A DNA stretch of 56,738 nt from Burkholderiales bacterium (lineage in GTDB: Bacteria; Pseudomonadota; Gammaproteobacteria; Burkholderiales; Burkholderiaceae_C): positions 1 through 56,738 of the forward strand of contig CANGHK010000033.1 of NCBI GenBank assembly GCA_947453625.1. The letters are read 5' to 3'. Made by a program: the position numbers and the translations under genes. This document shows positions 47,963 to 56,646 of this stretch, one piece after another. The notes beneath the pieces are model-generated. The model did no database searches. It saw only the letters and a program-made list of their open reading frames with translations, and had not been told where the DNA came from. The first letter of the stretch is position 1, and the number at the start of each line of letters is the position of its first letter.

Positions 47963-48832
47963 TCAGTGCTGGTCGTGCGCCTGGCCGATGTAGACCAGGG
48001 TCAGCATCATGAACACGAAAGCCTGCAGCGTGATGATGATCAGGTGAAAGATCGCCCAGGCCGATCCGGCAATGATGTGGCCTATGGCCAGACCGATTCC
48101 CAGGCCCGAGAACGACCAGGCGCCACCCATCAGCGCGATCAGCAGGAAGATCAGCTCGCCGGCGTACATGTTGCCGAACAGCCGCATGCCATGCGAGACC
48201 GTCTTGGCGACGAACTCGATGACCTGCATCATGAAGTTGAACGGGTAGAGCGCCCAGTGGTCGCCGAAGGGCGCGGCGAACAGTTCGTGGATCCAGCCGC
48301 CCAGACCCTTGATCTTGACGTTGTAGACCAGGCAGGTGATCAGCACGCCCAGCGACAAGCCCATCGTCACCGACAGGTCGGCGGTGGGCACGACGCGCAA
48401 TTTGGCGTGCTCGTCACCGACGATCTTCTCCCACAGGAAAGGCAGCAGGTCGACCGGCAGCAAATCCATCGCGTTGAGCAGGAAGATCCAGACAAACACG
48501 GTCAGCGCCAGCGGCGCGACCAGCTTGCGGCTCTTGGCGTTGTGCACGATGCCCTTGGCCTGGCTCTCGACCATCTCGACCAGGATCTCGACCGCGGCCT
48601 GGAAGCGGCCCGGCACGCCGGCGGTGGCCTTGCGCGCTGCCAGCCACAGTGTCAAGCAGCCCAGCACGCCGATCAGGATGGTGAAGAACATCGAGTCCCA
48701 ATGGATGACCGACAGGTCGAACGGACCCACCATCTCCTTGTTGCTCGCATGCGTCAGGTGGTGAACGATGTACTCGCCCGCGGTGGGTCCGGCGGCGGTG
48801 CCGTGTTCGGCGGCGTGCGCTTCAACTGCCAT
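47963..48832 (-). CDS. atpB: ATP synthase a subunit
   Basis: A 289-residue membrane subunit forming the proton half-channels. The essential arginine lies in [20 protein letters not shown] (about 205-225), and the N-terminal [20 protein letters not shown] fits betaproteobacterial homologs. It sits between atpI and atpE as usual. Confidence 0.96.
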   Translation of the reverse strand: MAVEAHAAEHGTAAGPTAGEYIVHHLTHASNKEMVGPFDLSVIHWDSMFFTILIGVLGCLTLWLAARKATAGVPGRFQAAVEILVEMVESQAKGIVHNAKSRKLVAPLALTVFVWIFLLNAMDLLPVDLLPFLWEKIVGDEHAKLRVVPTADLSVTMGLSLGVLITCLVYNVKIKGLGGWIHELFAAPFGDHWALYPFNFMMQVIEFVAKTVSHGMRLFGNMYAGELIFLLIALMGGAWSFSGLGIGLAIGHIIAGSAWAIFHLIIITLQAFVFMMLTLVYIGQAHDQH

Positions 48833-48873
48833 GGTATGTCGTCTCTTCCATGTCGCTTAGTCCACTTGGTCCG

Positions 48874-49395
48874 TTAATTCTTCTTGCGGCCGCGCCACAG
48901 CAGCGCAACCCAATAAACCTTGATGCCCACCACCAGCCCGACCAGCAAGGCGGGCCAGACCAGCGGCTGCACGATCTTGCCGGCGACAACCAACATCGCC
49001 AGCGAAACGCCGATTTTGACAAACTCCCACGACATGAAGCTGACAGCGGATGCGCCGGGCGACATGCTGGAGAGCCGACTGGTCATGCCGCGCGCCATCA
49101 AGGCACCCGGCACCACCACCGTGGCCGCGCCATACAGCAACGACCACATCACCTCGCCCCTGCCGGCGATCAAGCCACCGAGCAGTGCCACCACCACCCC
49201 CACTGCCGCCTGCACGGCAATGACCCGCCAGGGTGACACTGGCGGCTCCTTCGACCTCAAGACGGCCGCCTCCTCGCGACTCAAGCCCTTGAAGCTTTTG
49301 TCAACCGCCCCATCTGCATCATCATCCCAGACCGCATGACGGTCCTGGTTTGGCATGGGCCGCACAGGCGTCAACGGCACAGTCATGTCAGGCAT
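48874..49395 (-). CDS. atpI: ATP synthase assembly protein I
   Basis: A 173-residue protein with about four membrane helices (WRVIAVQAAVGVVVALLGGL through LLVGLVVGIKVYWVALLWRG). The first 70 residues are polar. ATG 49395 is chosen because an AT-rich promoter candidate lies just upstream; longer in-frame starts would overlap it, and 49386 is also possible. AtpI helps assemble the c-ring. It is the first gene of the operon. Confidence 0.88.
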   Translation of the reverse strand: MPDMTVPLTPVRPMPNQDRHAVWDDDADGAVDKSFKGLSREEAAVLRSKEPPVSPWRVIAVQAAVGVVVALLGGLIAGRGEVMWSLLYGAATVVVPGALMARGMTSRLSSMSPGASAVSFMSWEFVKIGVSLAMLVVAGKIVQPLVWPALLVGLVVGIKVYWVALLWRGRKKN

Positions 49396-49430
49396 AGCGA
49401 TGATCACAGTCAGTTGCGGCAAACCGCGGC

Positions 49431-49436
49431 AGTATA
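49431..49436 (-). promoter_or_regulatory. Candidate -10 element of the atp operon
   Basis: TATACT on the minus strand matches the sigma-70 -10 consensus at 5 of 6 positions and lies 35 bp before the chosen atpI ATG. No good -35 hexamer is present 16-18 bp further upstream, so the assignment is tentative. Confidence 0.35.
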
Positions 49437-49517
49437 CGTGGAAACCCCTTGGATTCGGCATCCTCCTACATCGACGTTGCCTGGACGCCGACAGTCGTCA
49501 GCCCCGGATAGGCCGCG

Positions 49518-50426
49518 CTACAGGTGGACCAGATGCGCAGGCAAGCCCGGCACGTCGACCCGCAGTTGCAGCACGCAGCCAGCCAGCGGCTGCGCTGCCA
49601 GTTCTTCGGCGGGCCGGTTCGCGCGCGCGGTGGTGATGTAGAGCGTCTTCAGGTCGGGACCGCCAAAGCAGGGCATGGTCGGGCAACGCACCGGCAGGGG
49701 CAGCTCGGCCAGCAACACCCCCTCGGGCGAGAAGCGCAGCAGGCGCTGACCCTCGAACATCGCCACCCAGTAGGCGCCCTCGGCATCGACCGTCGCGCCA
49801 TCGGGGCGGCCGCCGTAAGCCGCCAAGGGCTGACCCTCGGCGCGCAAGGCGAATCGCTGGAAGACCCGACGCCGCGACAGGTTGCCGTTGCCGGGGTCGC
49901 TGTCGAAGGCCCACACCACATGGGACTGGGTGTCGGCCCAGTACATCGTGCGCCCATCGGGCGCGAAGGCCAGGCCGTTGCTGACCGTGATGCCCTCGGC
50001 AATCGACTGCAACCGGCCGTCCGCCAGCCGGTACAGCGCCGCCTCGGGCGCGCGGCGGTCGTCGATCGTGCCGACCCAGAAGCGGCCCTGCACATCGGCC
50101 TTGCCGTCGTTGAAGCGCTGACGGGCCGGGTCATAGGGCGGCTCCGCCAGCGGGCTGCGCTCGCCGCTTTCGGGGTCGAAGCGCCACAGACCGTCGCGCA
50201 TCGCCAGCAGCAGTCCACCACCAAGCAGCGGCACGCAGCAACTCGGCTCACAGGGAAAATCCCAGTGGCGATGCTCGCCGGTGACCGGCTGCCAGCGGTT
50301 CAGCCGCCGGCCCGGAATGTCGCACCAGTACAACAGTTGCTCGTCGGGATGCCAGAGCGGAGATTCGCCCAGCAGCGAAGGCGGCAATGGCAGGGCGGTG
50401 ATGGCCGCGCTGAGCGTGGGCGTCAT
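49518..50426 (-). CDS. SMP-30/gluconolactonase family lactonase
   Basis: About 302 residues from ATG 50426 (a start at 50456 adds ten). A six-bladed propeller is indicated by LGESPLWHPDEQLLYWCDIP, with the metal-binding glutamate, RFNDGKADVQGRFWVGTIDD, VSNGLAFAPDGRTMYWADTQ and GRPDGATVDAEGAYW blocks. These enzymes hydrolyse sugar lactones such as gluconolactone or arabinonolactone. It is divergent from nothing nearby and independent of the atp operon. The substrate is not certain. Confidence 0.9.
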   Translation of the reverse strand: MTPTLSAAITALPLPPSLLGESPLWHPDEQLLYWCDIPGRRLNRWQPVTGEHRHWDFPCEPSCCVPLLGGGLLLAMRDGLWRFDPESGERSPLAEPPYDPARQRFNDGKADVQGRFWVGTIDDRRAPEAALYRLADGRLQSIAEGITVSNGLAFAPDGRTMYWADTQSHVVWAFDSDPGNGNLSRRRVFQRFALRAEGQPLAAYGGRPDGATVDAEGAYWVAMFEGQRLLRFSPEGVLLAELPLPVRCPTMPCFGGPDLKTLYITTARANRPAEELAAQPLAGCVLQLRVDVPGLPAHLVHL

Positions 50427-50463
50427 GCGCGGGGCAGCGTCTGGCGCTGGCAGCATTGCACCC

Positions 50464-50955
50464 TCACCCCAGATCGACCTTGAGGTAATGCGCGCCCGCG
50501 ATCGGGTTGAAGTAATACGGCGGAACCTCTACGAAGCCCAGGGCTTCGTAGAGTCCGCGGGCCGACTCCATCTCGTCGAGCGTGTCGAGCAGCATGACCG
50601 AGTAGCCGGCCTGCCGCGCCAGGTCGATCAACTGCTGGGCCAGCAGGCGGCCCAGGCCAAAACGCCGGAAGGCCGGCCGCACGTACAGACGCTTCATCTC
50701 GCAGGCATTGGCATAGTCGACGTCGCGCAGCGGCCGGAACGCGCCGCAGCCCGCCAGTTGCCCGCCGACATCGGCCAACAGCAAGGCGCCGGCAGGCGCG
50801 GCATAGTCGCCGGGCAGGGTCGCCAGTTCAGCGTCGAAGTTCTGGAAGCACAGGTCTATGCCCAGATCCTGCGCGTACTCGGCAAAGATCCCGCGCGTGG
50901 CGTCGAACAGGGCCGGCGTGTCGGGCGTTTGCAGGCGGATGGCGGGCGGCGGCAT
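50464..50955 (-). CDS. GNAT family N-acetyltransferase
   Basis: A 163-residue acetyltransferase. The CoA-binding motif is RRFGLGRLLAQQLIDLARQAG, preceded by EMKRLYVRPA on the beta-strand, and followed by LYEALGFVEVPPYYFNP. It is a single GNAT domain. It overlaps nothing and lies 37 bp from the SMP-30 start. The acceptor substrate is unknown. Confidence 0.9.
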   Translation of the reverse strand: MPPPAIRLQTPDTPALFDATRGIFAEYAQDLGIDLCFQNFDAELATLPGDYAAPAGALLLADVGGQLAGCGAFRPLRDVDYANACEMKRLYVRPAFRRFGLGRLLAQQLIDLARQAGYSVMLLDTLDEMESARGLYEALGFVEVPPYYFNPIAGAHYLKVDLG

Positions 50956-50994
50956 CAAGGCAAAAAGTGTCTCAGCTCAGTCTAGCAGGGCCGC

Positions 50995-51702
50995 TCAGCC
51001 CGCCTGGCGGGCAATCCACAGCGCGCCGGCGCCGCAAGCCGCCGCCAGCAGCAGCGCCAGCAGGCGGCGCGGCCAGCCGTCAGCCGAGGCAGGCACATCG
51101 CCGGGCAGCAGTTTGTCGCCCGTGACCATAGTCCGGACCAGGTTCGTGCCGCGCCAACGGTGGAACGTGATGGCCCCCAGGTGCAGCAGCACCAGGGCGA
51201 TCAGCAACCACTGGCCCGCGTCCTTGTGCCAGCCTGTGGCGGCCAACCCGGTGGCGTTGGCGACGAAGCGGTTCAGCGGGCCGGTGGTGGCAATCTCGTC
51301 ATCAGCCACCAGGCCGGTGCCCACCTGCAGCGCCAGCAAGGCGATCATCGCCAGCACCGACAGGGCCCCCAGCGGGTTGTGGCCTACCTCGAAGTGGTCG
51401 CCCGCGCGCGCCGACCCACGCAGGTAGCGCAGCAGCGTGCCTGGCCCGCGCACGAAGTTGGCGAAGCGCGACCAGCGCCCGCCCACCAGCCCCCACAAGA
51501 TCCTGAACGACAGCAGCGCGAGCACCAGCAAGCCCAAACGCATGTGCCAGACCAGCGCATTGCCGCCAACATGGCCGGTGATCACCAGCCCGGTGACCGA
51601 CAACGCCAGCGTCCAATGGAAGAGCCGCGTCGGCAGATCCCAGACGCGCACCGGGCGGGGCTCGGTCACGGTCGTCGCGTCGGCAGGTGTGGCAGAGGTC
51701 AT
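50995..51702 (-). CDS. Cytochrome b/b6 (b561-type) domain membrane protein
   Basis: A 235-residue membrane cytochrome. RVWDLPTRLFHWTLALSVTG, MRLGLLVLALLSFRILWG, and the helix with ALVLLHLGAITFHRWRGTNL give candidate heme histidines. The N-terminal 25 residues are polar. ATG 51702 fits the family start; longer starts look non-family. It is divergent from a cytochrome c' gene, and the two may be an electron-transfer pair. Confidence 0.9.
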   Translation of the reverse strand: MTSATPADATTVTEPRPVRVWDLPTRLFHWTLALSVTGLVITGHVGGNALVWHMRLGLLVLALLSFRILWGLVGGRWSRFANFVRGPGTLLRYLRGSARAGDHFEVGHNPLGALSVLAMIALLALQVGTGLVADDEIATTGPLNRFVANATGLAATGWHKDAGQWLLIALVLLHLGAITFHRWRGTNLVRTMVTGDKLLPGDVPASADGWPRRLLALLLAAACGAGALWIARQAG

Positions 51703-51946
51703 GGCGCGGTCATGAGCGAAGTCGGCGGATTGCCAACGATAGCCCAACCGGTCCGGTCTGCGCTTGGCCGTACATCCGGCCGCCAGGCGGGACTGGCGCA
51801 CAGCACTGCACGGCGAGTCCAACGTCGCGGGGACGGCGAGAAACCGCACGGGGAATAAACCGGCTTGTCGCCCGTAGACTTCCGAGCGCCCGCCTGCCGT
51901 GCCGGGCACTTGATTCCCACCCCTGTCCTATCCGTTGGAGACCCGA

Positions 51947-52402
51947 ATGAAACGTTTGCTCTTGGCGTCGATCACCGTGCTGGGTGCGCTGGCCAGCCTG
52001 CCCGTCGCCGCCCAATTCCAGAAGCCTGAGGACGCGGTCAAGTACCGCAAGGCCGCCTTCACGGTGATGGCCACGCACTTCGGCCGCATCGGCGCGATGG
52101 CGTCAGGCAAAGCGCCGTTCGACGCTGCCGCTGCGGCGTCTAACGCCGATATCGTCGCGACGATGTCCAAATTGCCTTACGCCGGCTTCGTCGAGGGCAC
52201 GTCCGGCACCGAGAAGGGAACGCCCAAGACCGCAGTCTGGACCGACCGCGCCAAGTTCGACGATGACGCCAGGAAGATGCAGGACGAGGTGGCCAAGCTG
52301 GCGCTGGCGGCCAAGGGCGGCAACTTCGACCAGGTCAAGGTCGCCTTCGGCGCCGCTGCAGCGTCGTGCAAGAGCTGCCACGACAACTTCCGCAATCCTT
52401 GA
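51947..52402 (+). CDS. Cytochrome c'
   Basis: A 151-residue periplasmic c-type cytochrome with signal peptide MKRLLLASITVLGALASLPVAA (1-22). The single heme motif CKSCH is at 141-145 near the C-terminus, preceded by a four-helix-bundle sequence (VKYRKAAFTVMATHFGRIGA). This is the classic cytochrome c' layout, known to bind NO or CO. It ends 23 bp before an intrinsic terminator. Confidence 0.95.
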   Translation: MKRLLLASITVLGALASLPVAAQFQKPEDAVKYRKAAFTVMATHFGRIGAMASGKAPFDAAAAASNADIVATMSKLPYAGFVEGTSGTEKGTPKTAVWTDRAKFDDDARKMQDEVAKLALAAKGGNFDQVKVAFGAAAASCKSCHDNFRNP

Positions 52403-52425
52403 GACGGCGGCACGTCGCTTGACTT

Positions 52426-52453
52426 GAACAGGCCCGCTGTTGCGGGCTTGTTC
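52426..52453 (+). terminator. Intrinsic terminator after the cytochrome c' gene
   Basis: GAACAGGCCCGC (52426-52437) pairs with GCGGGCTTGTTC (52442-52453) through 11 canonical pairs and one G-T, with a TGTT loop. The sequence beyond is AATTTGG, so the T-tract is short. Confidence 0.7.
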
Positions 52454-52644
52454 AATTTGGCGCGAGGCAAAGCCGAGCACGGTCGCCGGGCTTGCAGGCC
52501 CGGCGCCGTTCGCCTGGCGCAAGCCAGCACGCAGGTGCTGTCTCGCGTCCGGGCTCACCCCTGCGGGTCTTGGCTCAACTCTTTTGGCTGCGGCCCGGCC
52601 GCTGCGCGGCCTTCACATCGCTGGCGCGATGTGAGCCTGCGCCG
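52454..52644. repeat. Palindrome-rich intergenic repeat region
   Basis: This stretch is a chain of short perfect palindromes. One is TCACATCGC (52613-52621) with GCGATGTGA (52626-52634); others are CGGCC/GGCCG-type. The phrase CCTGCGGGTCTTGGCT followed by an ACTC/ACTTC-TTTT end occurs here (near 52560-52585) and again at 52692-52719. No protein-coding gene is supported. Confidence 0.6.
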
Positions 52645-52718
52645 AAAGAAGTCAGCTTCGGCCTGCGGCCGACTCGGCAAAGCCGAGTACGACCCTGCGG
52701 GTCTTGGCTGACTTCTTT
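52645..52718. repeat. Cloverleaf-like palindromic element overlapping the AlaX gene end
   Basis: The outer arms AAAGAAGTCAGC (52645-52656) and GCTGACTTCTTT (52707-52718) are perfect complements. Between them lie three small perfect hairpins: TCGGCC-TGC-GGCCGA, CTCGGC-AAA-GCCGAG and GACCC-TGC-GGGTC. The element contains the stop codon of the AlaX gene and encodes about its last 22 residues. Confidence 0.75.
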
Positions 52719-53383
52719 TCTACCTTGGTGACGATGACGGCGCCGATCTCGGCGCTGTTGGACACATGCGTGCCGCCACAAGGCTGCAGGTCGACACCGT
52801 CGATGTCGATCAGCCGCACCCGGCCTTGGCCGCGCGGCGGCTGCACGCTCATGCTGCGCACCAGGCCCGGGTTGGCATCGAGTTCGGCCTCGCTGATCCA
52901 GCGCTGCGTCACCGGGTGCGCGCCGGCCACCAGGCGGGCGATGCCGGCCGTCAGTTCCGCCTTGTCCAGCGGCTCGGTCATGTGGAAATCGAGCCGGGCA
53001 TAGCCGGCGGTGATCGAGCAGCCGTCCACCGGGTGCGGCACCAGCGCGCACAGCAGATGGGTGGCGGTATGGAAGCGCCGGTGCGCCTGGCGGCGCGGCG
53101 CGTCGAGCGTGGCCATCACGCGCTGGCCCACCTGCCAGCCACCGAGGTCGGCGTCCGGCGCCGGAACATGCAGGATGCAGCCGGGCTCCAAGCCCTTGCG
53201 GGTGTCGACGATCAGCAGCGCCTGGCCGTCGTCACGCCGCAGCCACCCGGCGTCACCGGCCTGGCCACCGCCCTGGGGGTAGAACACGGTGCGGTCGAGT
53301 TCGATGCCGGACTCGCCCAGCGCGGTGATGGTGGCTTCGCAGGCCAGCAAGCTGGCGTCGTCGCGGAACAGTTCTTCGGTCAT
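52652..53383 (-). CDS. Alanyl-tRNA editing protein (AlaX-like)
   Basis: A 243-residue trans-editing protein that hydrolyses mischarged Ser- or Gly-tRNA(Ala). The zinc ligands are HTATH (105-109) and C202-GGTH206. The N-terminal TVFYPQGGGQAGDAGWL block matches the AlaRS editing domain. The C-terminus EKKSAKTRRVVLGFAESAA then GRS is supplied by a palindromic repeat; its KxxAKTRRV core still agrees with the usual AlaX ending. No catalytic residue is affected. Confidence 0.9.
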   Translation of the reverse strand: MTEELFRDDASLLACEATITALGESGIELDRTVFYPQGGGQAGDAGWLRRDDGQALLIVDTRKGLEPGCILHVPAPDADLGGWQVGQRVMATLDAPRRQAHRRFHTATHLLCALVPHPVDGCSITAGYARLDFHMTEPLDKAELTAGIARLVAGAHPVTQRWISEAELDANPGLVRSMSVQPPRGQGRVRLIDIDGVDLQPCGGTHVSNSAEIGAVIVTKVEKKSAKTRRVVLGFAESAAGRS

Positions 53384-53461
53384 GGCGCGATGATGCCCGG
53401 GTCCCTGGCCCTCAAGCTGTCGTCAGCGTGACCGGGCCGCCGCAGCCGTCGATCTCGCCGC

Positions 53462-54310
53462 TCACAGCGTCACGCTGCCGGTGATGACCGCACACACCGC
53501 GCCGCCGATCCAGATGTCGGCGCCCTCGCGCTCGACGAACACCCGGCCGGCCCGGCCCAGCGCCGCGCCCTGGGCGACCTGGTAGCGGTCCGGCGCCAGT
53601 CCGGCGCCGATCAGCCACTGCGCCAGGCCGGCGTTCAGGCTGCCGGTGACCGGGTCTTCGGGCACGCCCAGATCGGGCACGAAGGCGCGCACCTCGAACT
53701 GACATTCGCTGCCGGCAGGATGAGGCCCGACCACGCCCAGGTTCAGGCCCTGCATGCGGATGAAGTCGGGTTTCAGCGCCAGCACCGCCGCGGCGTCGCG
53801 CAGCCGCGCAGCCATCCAGCCCGGGCCGTTGTCTATCCATTCCAATTGCAGCAGGTCGGCGTCCGGCAAGCCCAGCGCGGCCGCAGCCTGGGCCCGCAAC
53901 ACGGCGTCGACCGGGCCGCTGCGGCGCAGCGCGGGCGCGGCGAAGGCCAGCCGCGCAGCATCCCCCGCGCCGCCACGTCGCACCCGCACCCGGCCGACGC
54001 CACATTGCTGCACCACCGTGCCCGGGTCGCGCGGCAGCCCACCCGCGGCCAGCCAGGCGTGGCAGCTGCCCAGGGTGGGATGGCCGGCAAACGGCAGTTC
54101 GCCACCCGGGGTGAAGATGCGCACCCGGTAGTCGGCGGCGGGGTCGTCGGGGGGCAGCAGGAAGGTGGTTTCGGACAGATTCGTCCAGCGCGCGAAGTCG
54201 GCCATCTGGCCGTCGCTCAAGCCCTGAGCGTCGTGCACCACGGCCAGCGGGTTGCCGCGCAAAGGGACGGCGCTGAAGACATCGAGTTGTGAAAAGCGGC
54301 GCGGCGTCAT
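53462..54310 (-). CDS. PhzF family isomerase
   Basis: A 282-residue protein with two matching halves, as in diaminopimelate epimerase-like folds. The catalytic glutamate is E47 in NLSETTFLLPP. PGGELPFAGHPTLGSCHAWL (about 70-89) and GVPEDPVTGSLNAGLAQWL complete the PhzF pattern. Its ATG overlaps the upstream aminotransferase stop (ATGA), so they are translationally coupled. No other phenazine gene is present, so a phenazine role is unlikely. Confidence 0.9.
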   Translation of the reverse strand: MTPRRFSQLDVFSAVPLRGNPLAVVHDAQGLSDGQMADFARWTNLSETTFLLPPDDPAADYRVRIFTPGGELPFAGHPTLGSCHAWLAAGGLPRDPGTVVQQCGVGRVRVRRGGAGDAARLAFAAPALRRSGPVDAVLRAQAAAALGLPDADLLQLEWIDNGPGWMAARLRDAAAVLALKPDFIRMQGLNLGVVGPHPAGSECQFEVRAFVPDLGVPEDPVTGSLNAGLAQWLIGAGLAPDRYQVAQGAALGRAGRVFVEREGADIWIGGAVCAVITGSVTL

Positions 54311-55512
54311 GGTGCGGGCTCGCGCTGGGCGTCGAGGTGCTCGCGCAGCACCCGGCCCAGCAGGGACACGGCTTCGGCGATGTCGTCGGGCGACAGCGTG
54401 ACAAAGCTCAGCCGCAGCGTGCGCGTATCGGCGGCCTGGGCGTAGAAGGCCGAACCCGGCACATAGGCGATGCCGGCGGCCAACGCCTGCGGCAGCAGCG
54501 CCAGCGCGTCGCAGCCGGCCGGCAGGCGCAACCAGAAGAACATGCCGCCCCGCGGGCGCTGCCATGTGGTGTCAGCCGGCATGTGCCGCGTCAAGGCCTC
54601 GGCCATCGCGTCGCATTGGCGCTGGTAGCGGGCGCGGATGGTCGGCACATGCTGGTCCAGGAAACCTTTCTTGATGACCTCGTACACCACGCGCTGGTTG
54701 AAGCCGGGGGTGTGCAGGTCGGCGGCCTGCTTGGCCTGCAGCAGCTTGGGGTAGAGCTCGGGCGGCGCCACCAGGTAACCCAGGCGCAATCCTGGCGCCA
54801 GCACCTTGCTGAAACTGCCCAGGTAGAGCACGCCCTCGGGCCAGCGCGCGGCCAGCGGCGCCGGCGGGGCAGCATCGAACCACAGGTCGCCGTAGGGGTT
54901 GTCCTCGACCAGCGGCAGGCGCGTCGCCTGGGCCGCGGCCACCAGCGCGGCGCGGCGCGCGTCGGGAATCAGCCGGCCGGTGGGGTTCTGGAAGTTGGGC
55001 ACCAGGTAGGCGAATCGCGTACCGGGCGCGTCGTGCGGCAGCGCGCGCAGCGCGTCGGGCAACGGGCCGTCGGCGTCACCGGCCAGGCTGGCGTAGATCG
55101 GCTCGTAGGGGTTGAAGGCCTGCAGCGCGCCCAGGTAGGTGGGGGCCTCCACCGCCACCGGAGCGCCGGCGTCGACCATCACCTTGCCCACCAGATCCAG
55201 CCCCTGCTGGGAGCCGGTGGTGATCAGCACCCGGTCGGCCCGCAGCGTCAGGCCCTGGGCCGCCAAGTGCTGCGCCACCCAGTCGCGCAGCGGGCCGAAG
55301 CCCTCGCTGGCGGCGTACTGCAAGGCCTCGCGCGGCGTATCCGACAGCACCCGGTTGCAGGCCTCGCGTATCACCTCGACCGGGAAGGTCTCGGCCGACG
55401 GCAGGCCGCCGGCCATCGACAGCACGCCGGGCTGCTCGGTCAGCTTCAGGATCTCACGGATGATCGACGGGTTCAGCCGCGCGCTGCGGCGCGCCGGGAT
55501 CCACAAGCTCAT
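54307..55512 (-). CDS. PLP-dependent aminotransferase (2-aminoadipate/MocR-like class I)
   Basis: A 401-residue fold-type I aminotransferase. The PLP lysine is K236 in YLGSFSKVLAPGLRLGY. Other motifs are ITTGSQQGLDLVGKV, AYLVPNFQNPTGR and the N-terminal SMAGGLPSAETFP. It resembles 2-aminoadipate or aromatic aminotransferases and valine-pyruvate types; the substrate is uncertain. It overlaps the PhzF gene by 4 bp and lies 20 bp from the EamA transporter gene, so the three likely form one operon. Confidence 0.92.
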   Translation of the reverse strand: MSLWIPARRSARLNPSIIREILKLTEQPGVLSMAGGLPSAETFPVEVIREACNRVLSDTPREALQYAASEGFGPLRDWVAQHLAAQGLTLRADRVLITTGSQQGLDLVGKVMVDAGAPVAVEAPTYLGALQAFNPYEPIYASLAGDADGPLPDALRALPHDAPGTRFAYLVPNFQNPTGRLIPDARRAALVAAAQATRLPLVEDNPYGDLWFDAAPPAPLAARWPEGVLYLGSFSKVLAPGLRLGYLVAPPELYPKLLQAKQAADLHTPGFNQRVVYEVIKKGFLDQHVPTIRARYQRQCDAMAEALTRHMPADTTWQRPRGGMFFWLRLPAGCDALALLPQALAAGIAYVPGSAFYAQAADTRTLRLSFVTLSPDDIAEAVSLLGRVLREHLDAQREPAP

Positions 55513-55532
55513 GCCTCTCTCCTCAAAAGAAT

Positions 55533-56501
55533 TCAGCGCGATGGCCGTGGCGACGGTGCGGCGCCCGACACCGCCATGCGCCGCGACAGGAACACGGTGG
55601 ACATCACGGCCAGCGCAAAACCCAGCGTCAGCGCGTCCAGCGATTCACCCAACAGCGGCACCGCCAGCGCCATCGACAAAAAGGGTTGCAGCAACTGCAC
55701 CTGGCTGACCCGCAGCATGCCACCCAACTGCAGTCCCCGGTACCAGGCAAAAAAGCCCAGCCAGACCGAAAACACCGAGACATACAGGAATCCGCCCCAG
55801 GCGATGGCGCGCACAGGAGCGGCGGGCCAGCTGGCCAGCGCCACCGGCAGCGTGACCGGCAGGCTGACCACCAGCACCCAGCTGATCACCTGCTCGGGCC
55901 GCATCGGCGGCCGGCCGTCGCCCTGGGCCACCGACAAACGGGCGCCGAACACATAGCCGAAGCCGCCCCACAGCACCGCGGCCAGCAGCAAGCCGTCGGC
56001 GAGCTGGACGCGGGCGCCGCCTCGCCACAGCGCGAAGCCCAGCACCAGCGCCATGCCCAGCACCGCGCAGGCCCAGAAGCCCCGGCTCGGCCGCTGCCGG
56101 GTGACCAGCGCGCCTATCACCGCGGTGCTGATCGGCAGCAGGCCCGAGACCACCGCCGCGTGCGCCGCGTCCACCCGCTGCACCGCCAGGCCCAGCAGCA
56201 GCGGAAATCCGAAAACCACCCCCAGCGAGGTCAGCCCGAGTTGTAGCCACTGGCCGGCGCGCGGCCACGGCGCGCGCACCGCCAGCAACCAGCCGGCGGC
56301 CAGCAGACCGGCCAAGGCGGCGCGGCCTATCGCCACGAACACCGCCGACAGCTGCGGCGCCGCCAGGCTGCCCGAGGCCAGCCGCGTCATCGGGATCGTC
56401 AGCGCGAAGATCAGCACCCCCAAGCCGCCCAGCAGCCAGCCTTGGGTCTGGGGCGACAGGCGCGGGGCGGTGACGATGGCGATGGCGGGGGGCGTCGGCA
56501 T
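55533..56501 (-). CDS. EamA (DMT superfamily) transporter
   Basis: A 322-residue membrane protein with about ten helices and two EamA halves. ALTIPMTRLASGSLAAPQLS, RAALAGLLAAGWLL, GLLPISTAVIGALV and LQPFLSMALAVPLLGESL are family blocks. EamA proteins export amino acids or metabolites. It is the first gene of the aminotransferase-PhzF operon, suggesting export of the product or substrate. A 92-bp repeat begins 10 bp upstream. Confidence 0.9.
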   Translation of the reverse strand: MPTPPAIAIVTAPRLSPQTQGWLLGGLGVLIFALTIPMTRLASGSLAAPQLSAVFVAIGRAALAGLLAAGWLLAVRAPWPRAGQWLQLGLTSLGVVFGFPLLLGLAVQRVDAAHAAVVSGLLPISTAVIGALVTRQRPSRGFWACAVLGMALVLGFALWRGGARVQLADGLLLAAVLWGGFGYVFGARLSVAQGDGRPPMRPEQVISWVLVVSLPVTLPVALASWPAAPVRAIAWGGFLYVSVFSVWLGFFAWYRGLQLGGMLRVSQVQLLQPFLSMALAVPLLGESLDALTLGFALAVMSTVFLSRRMAVSGAAPSPRPSR

Positions 56502-56510
56502 CCGGCAAGT

Positions 56511-56602
56511 CTAGCCCATCTTCGTCATCAGGTACTACAAATCTGTTTTAAATCAACAACTTGGAATCAAAAATCTGCGCGTATGGCACTACATTTGTGT
56601 AG
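56511..56602. repeat. 92-bp AT-rich direct repeat, copy 1
   Basis: Starts CTAGCCCATCTTCGTCATCA and ends ATTTGTGTAG. It differs from copy 2 (56647-56738) at only two positions (56533 and 56542). Composition is much more AT-rich than the neighbours. It lies directly upstream of the EamA gene. Confidence 0.9.
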
Positions 56603-56646
56603 CGCCGCGCCGCGCGGCGCACCAGCAGCTTGGCAGCGTAGTGGCG

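Noticed and set aside
53462-54310. Phenazine biosynthesis cluster
   Set aside because: Only a PhzF homolog is present, and the family has many non-phenazine members.
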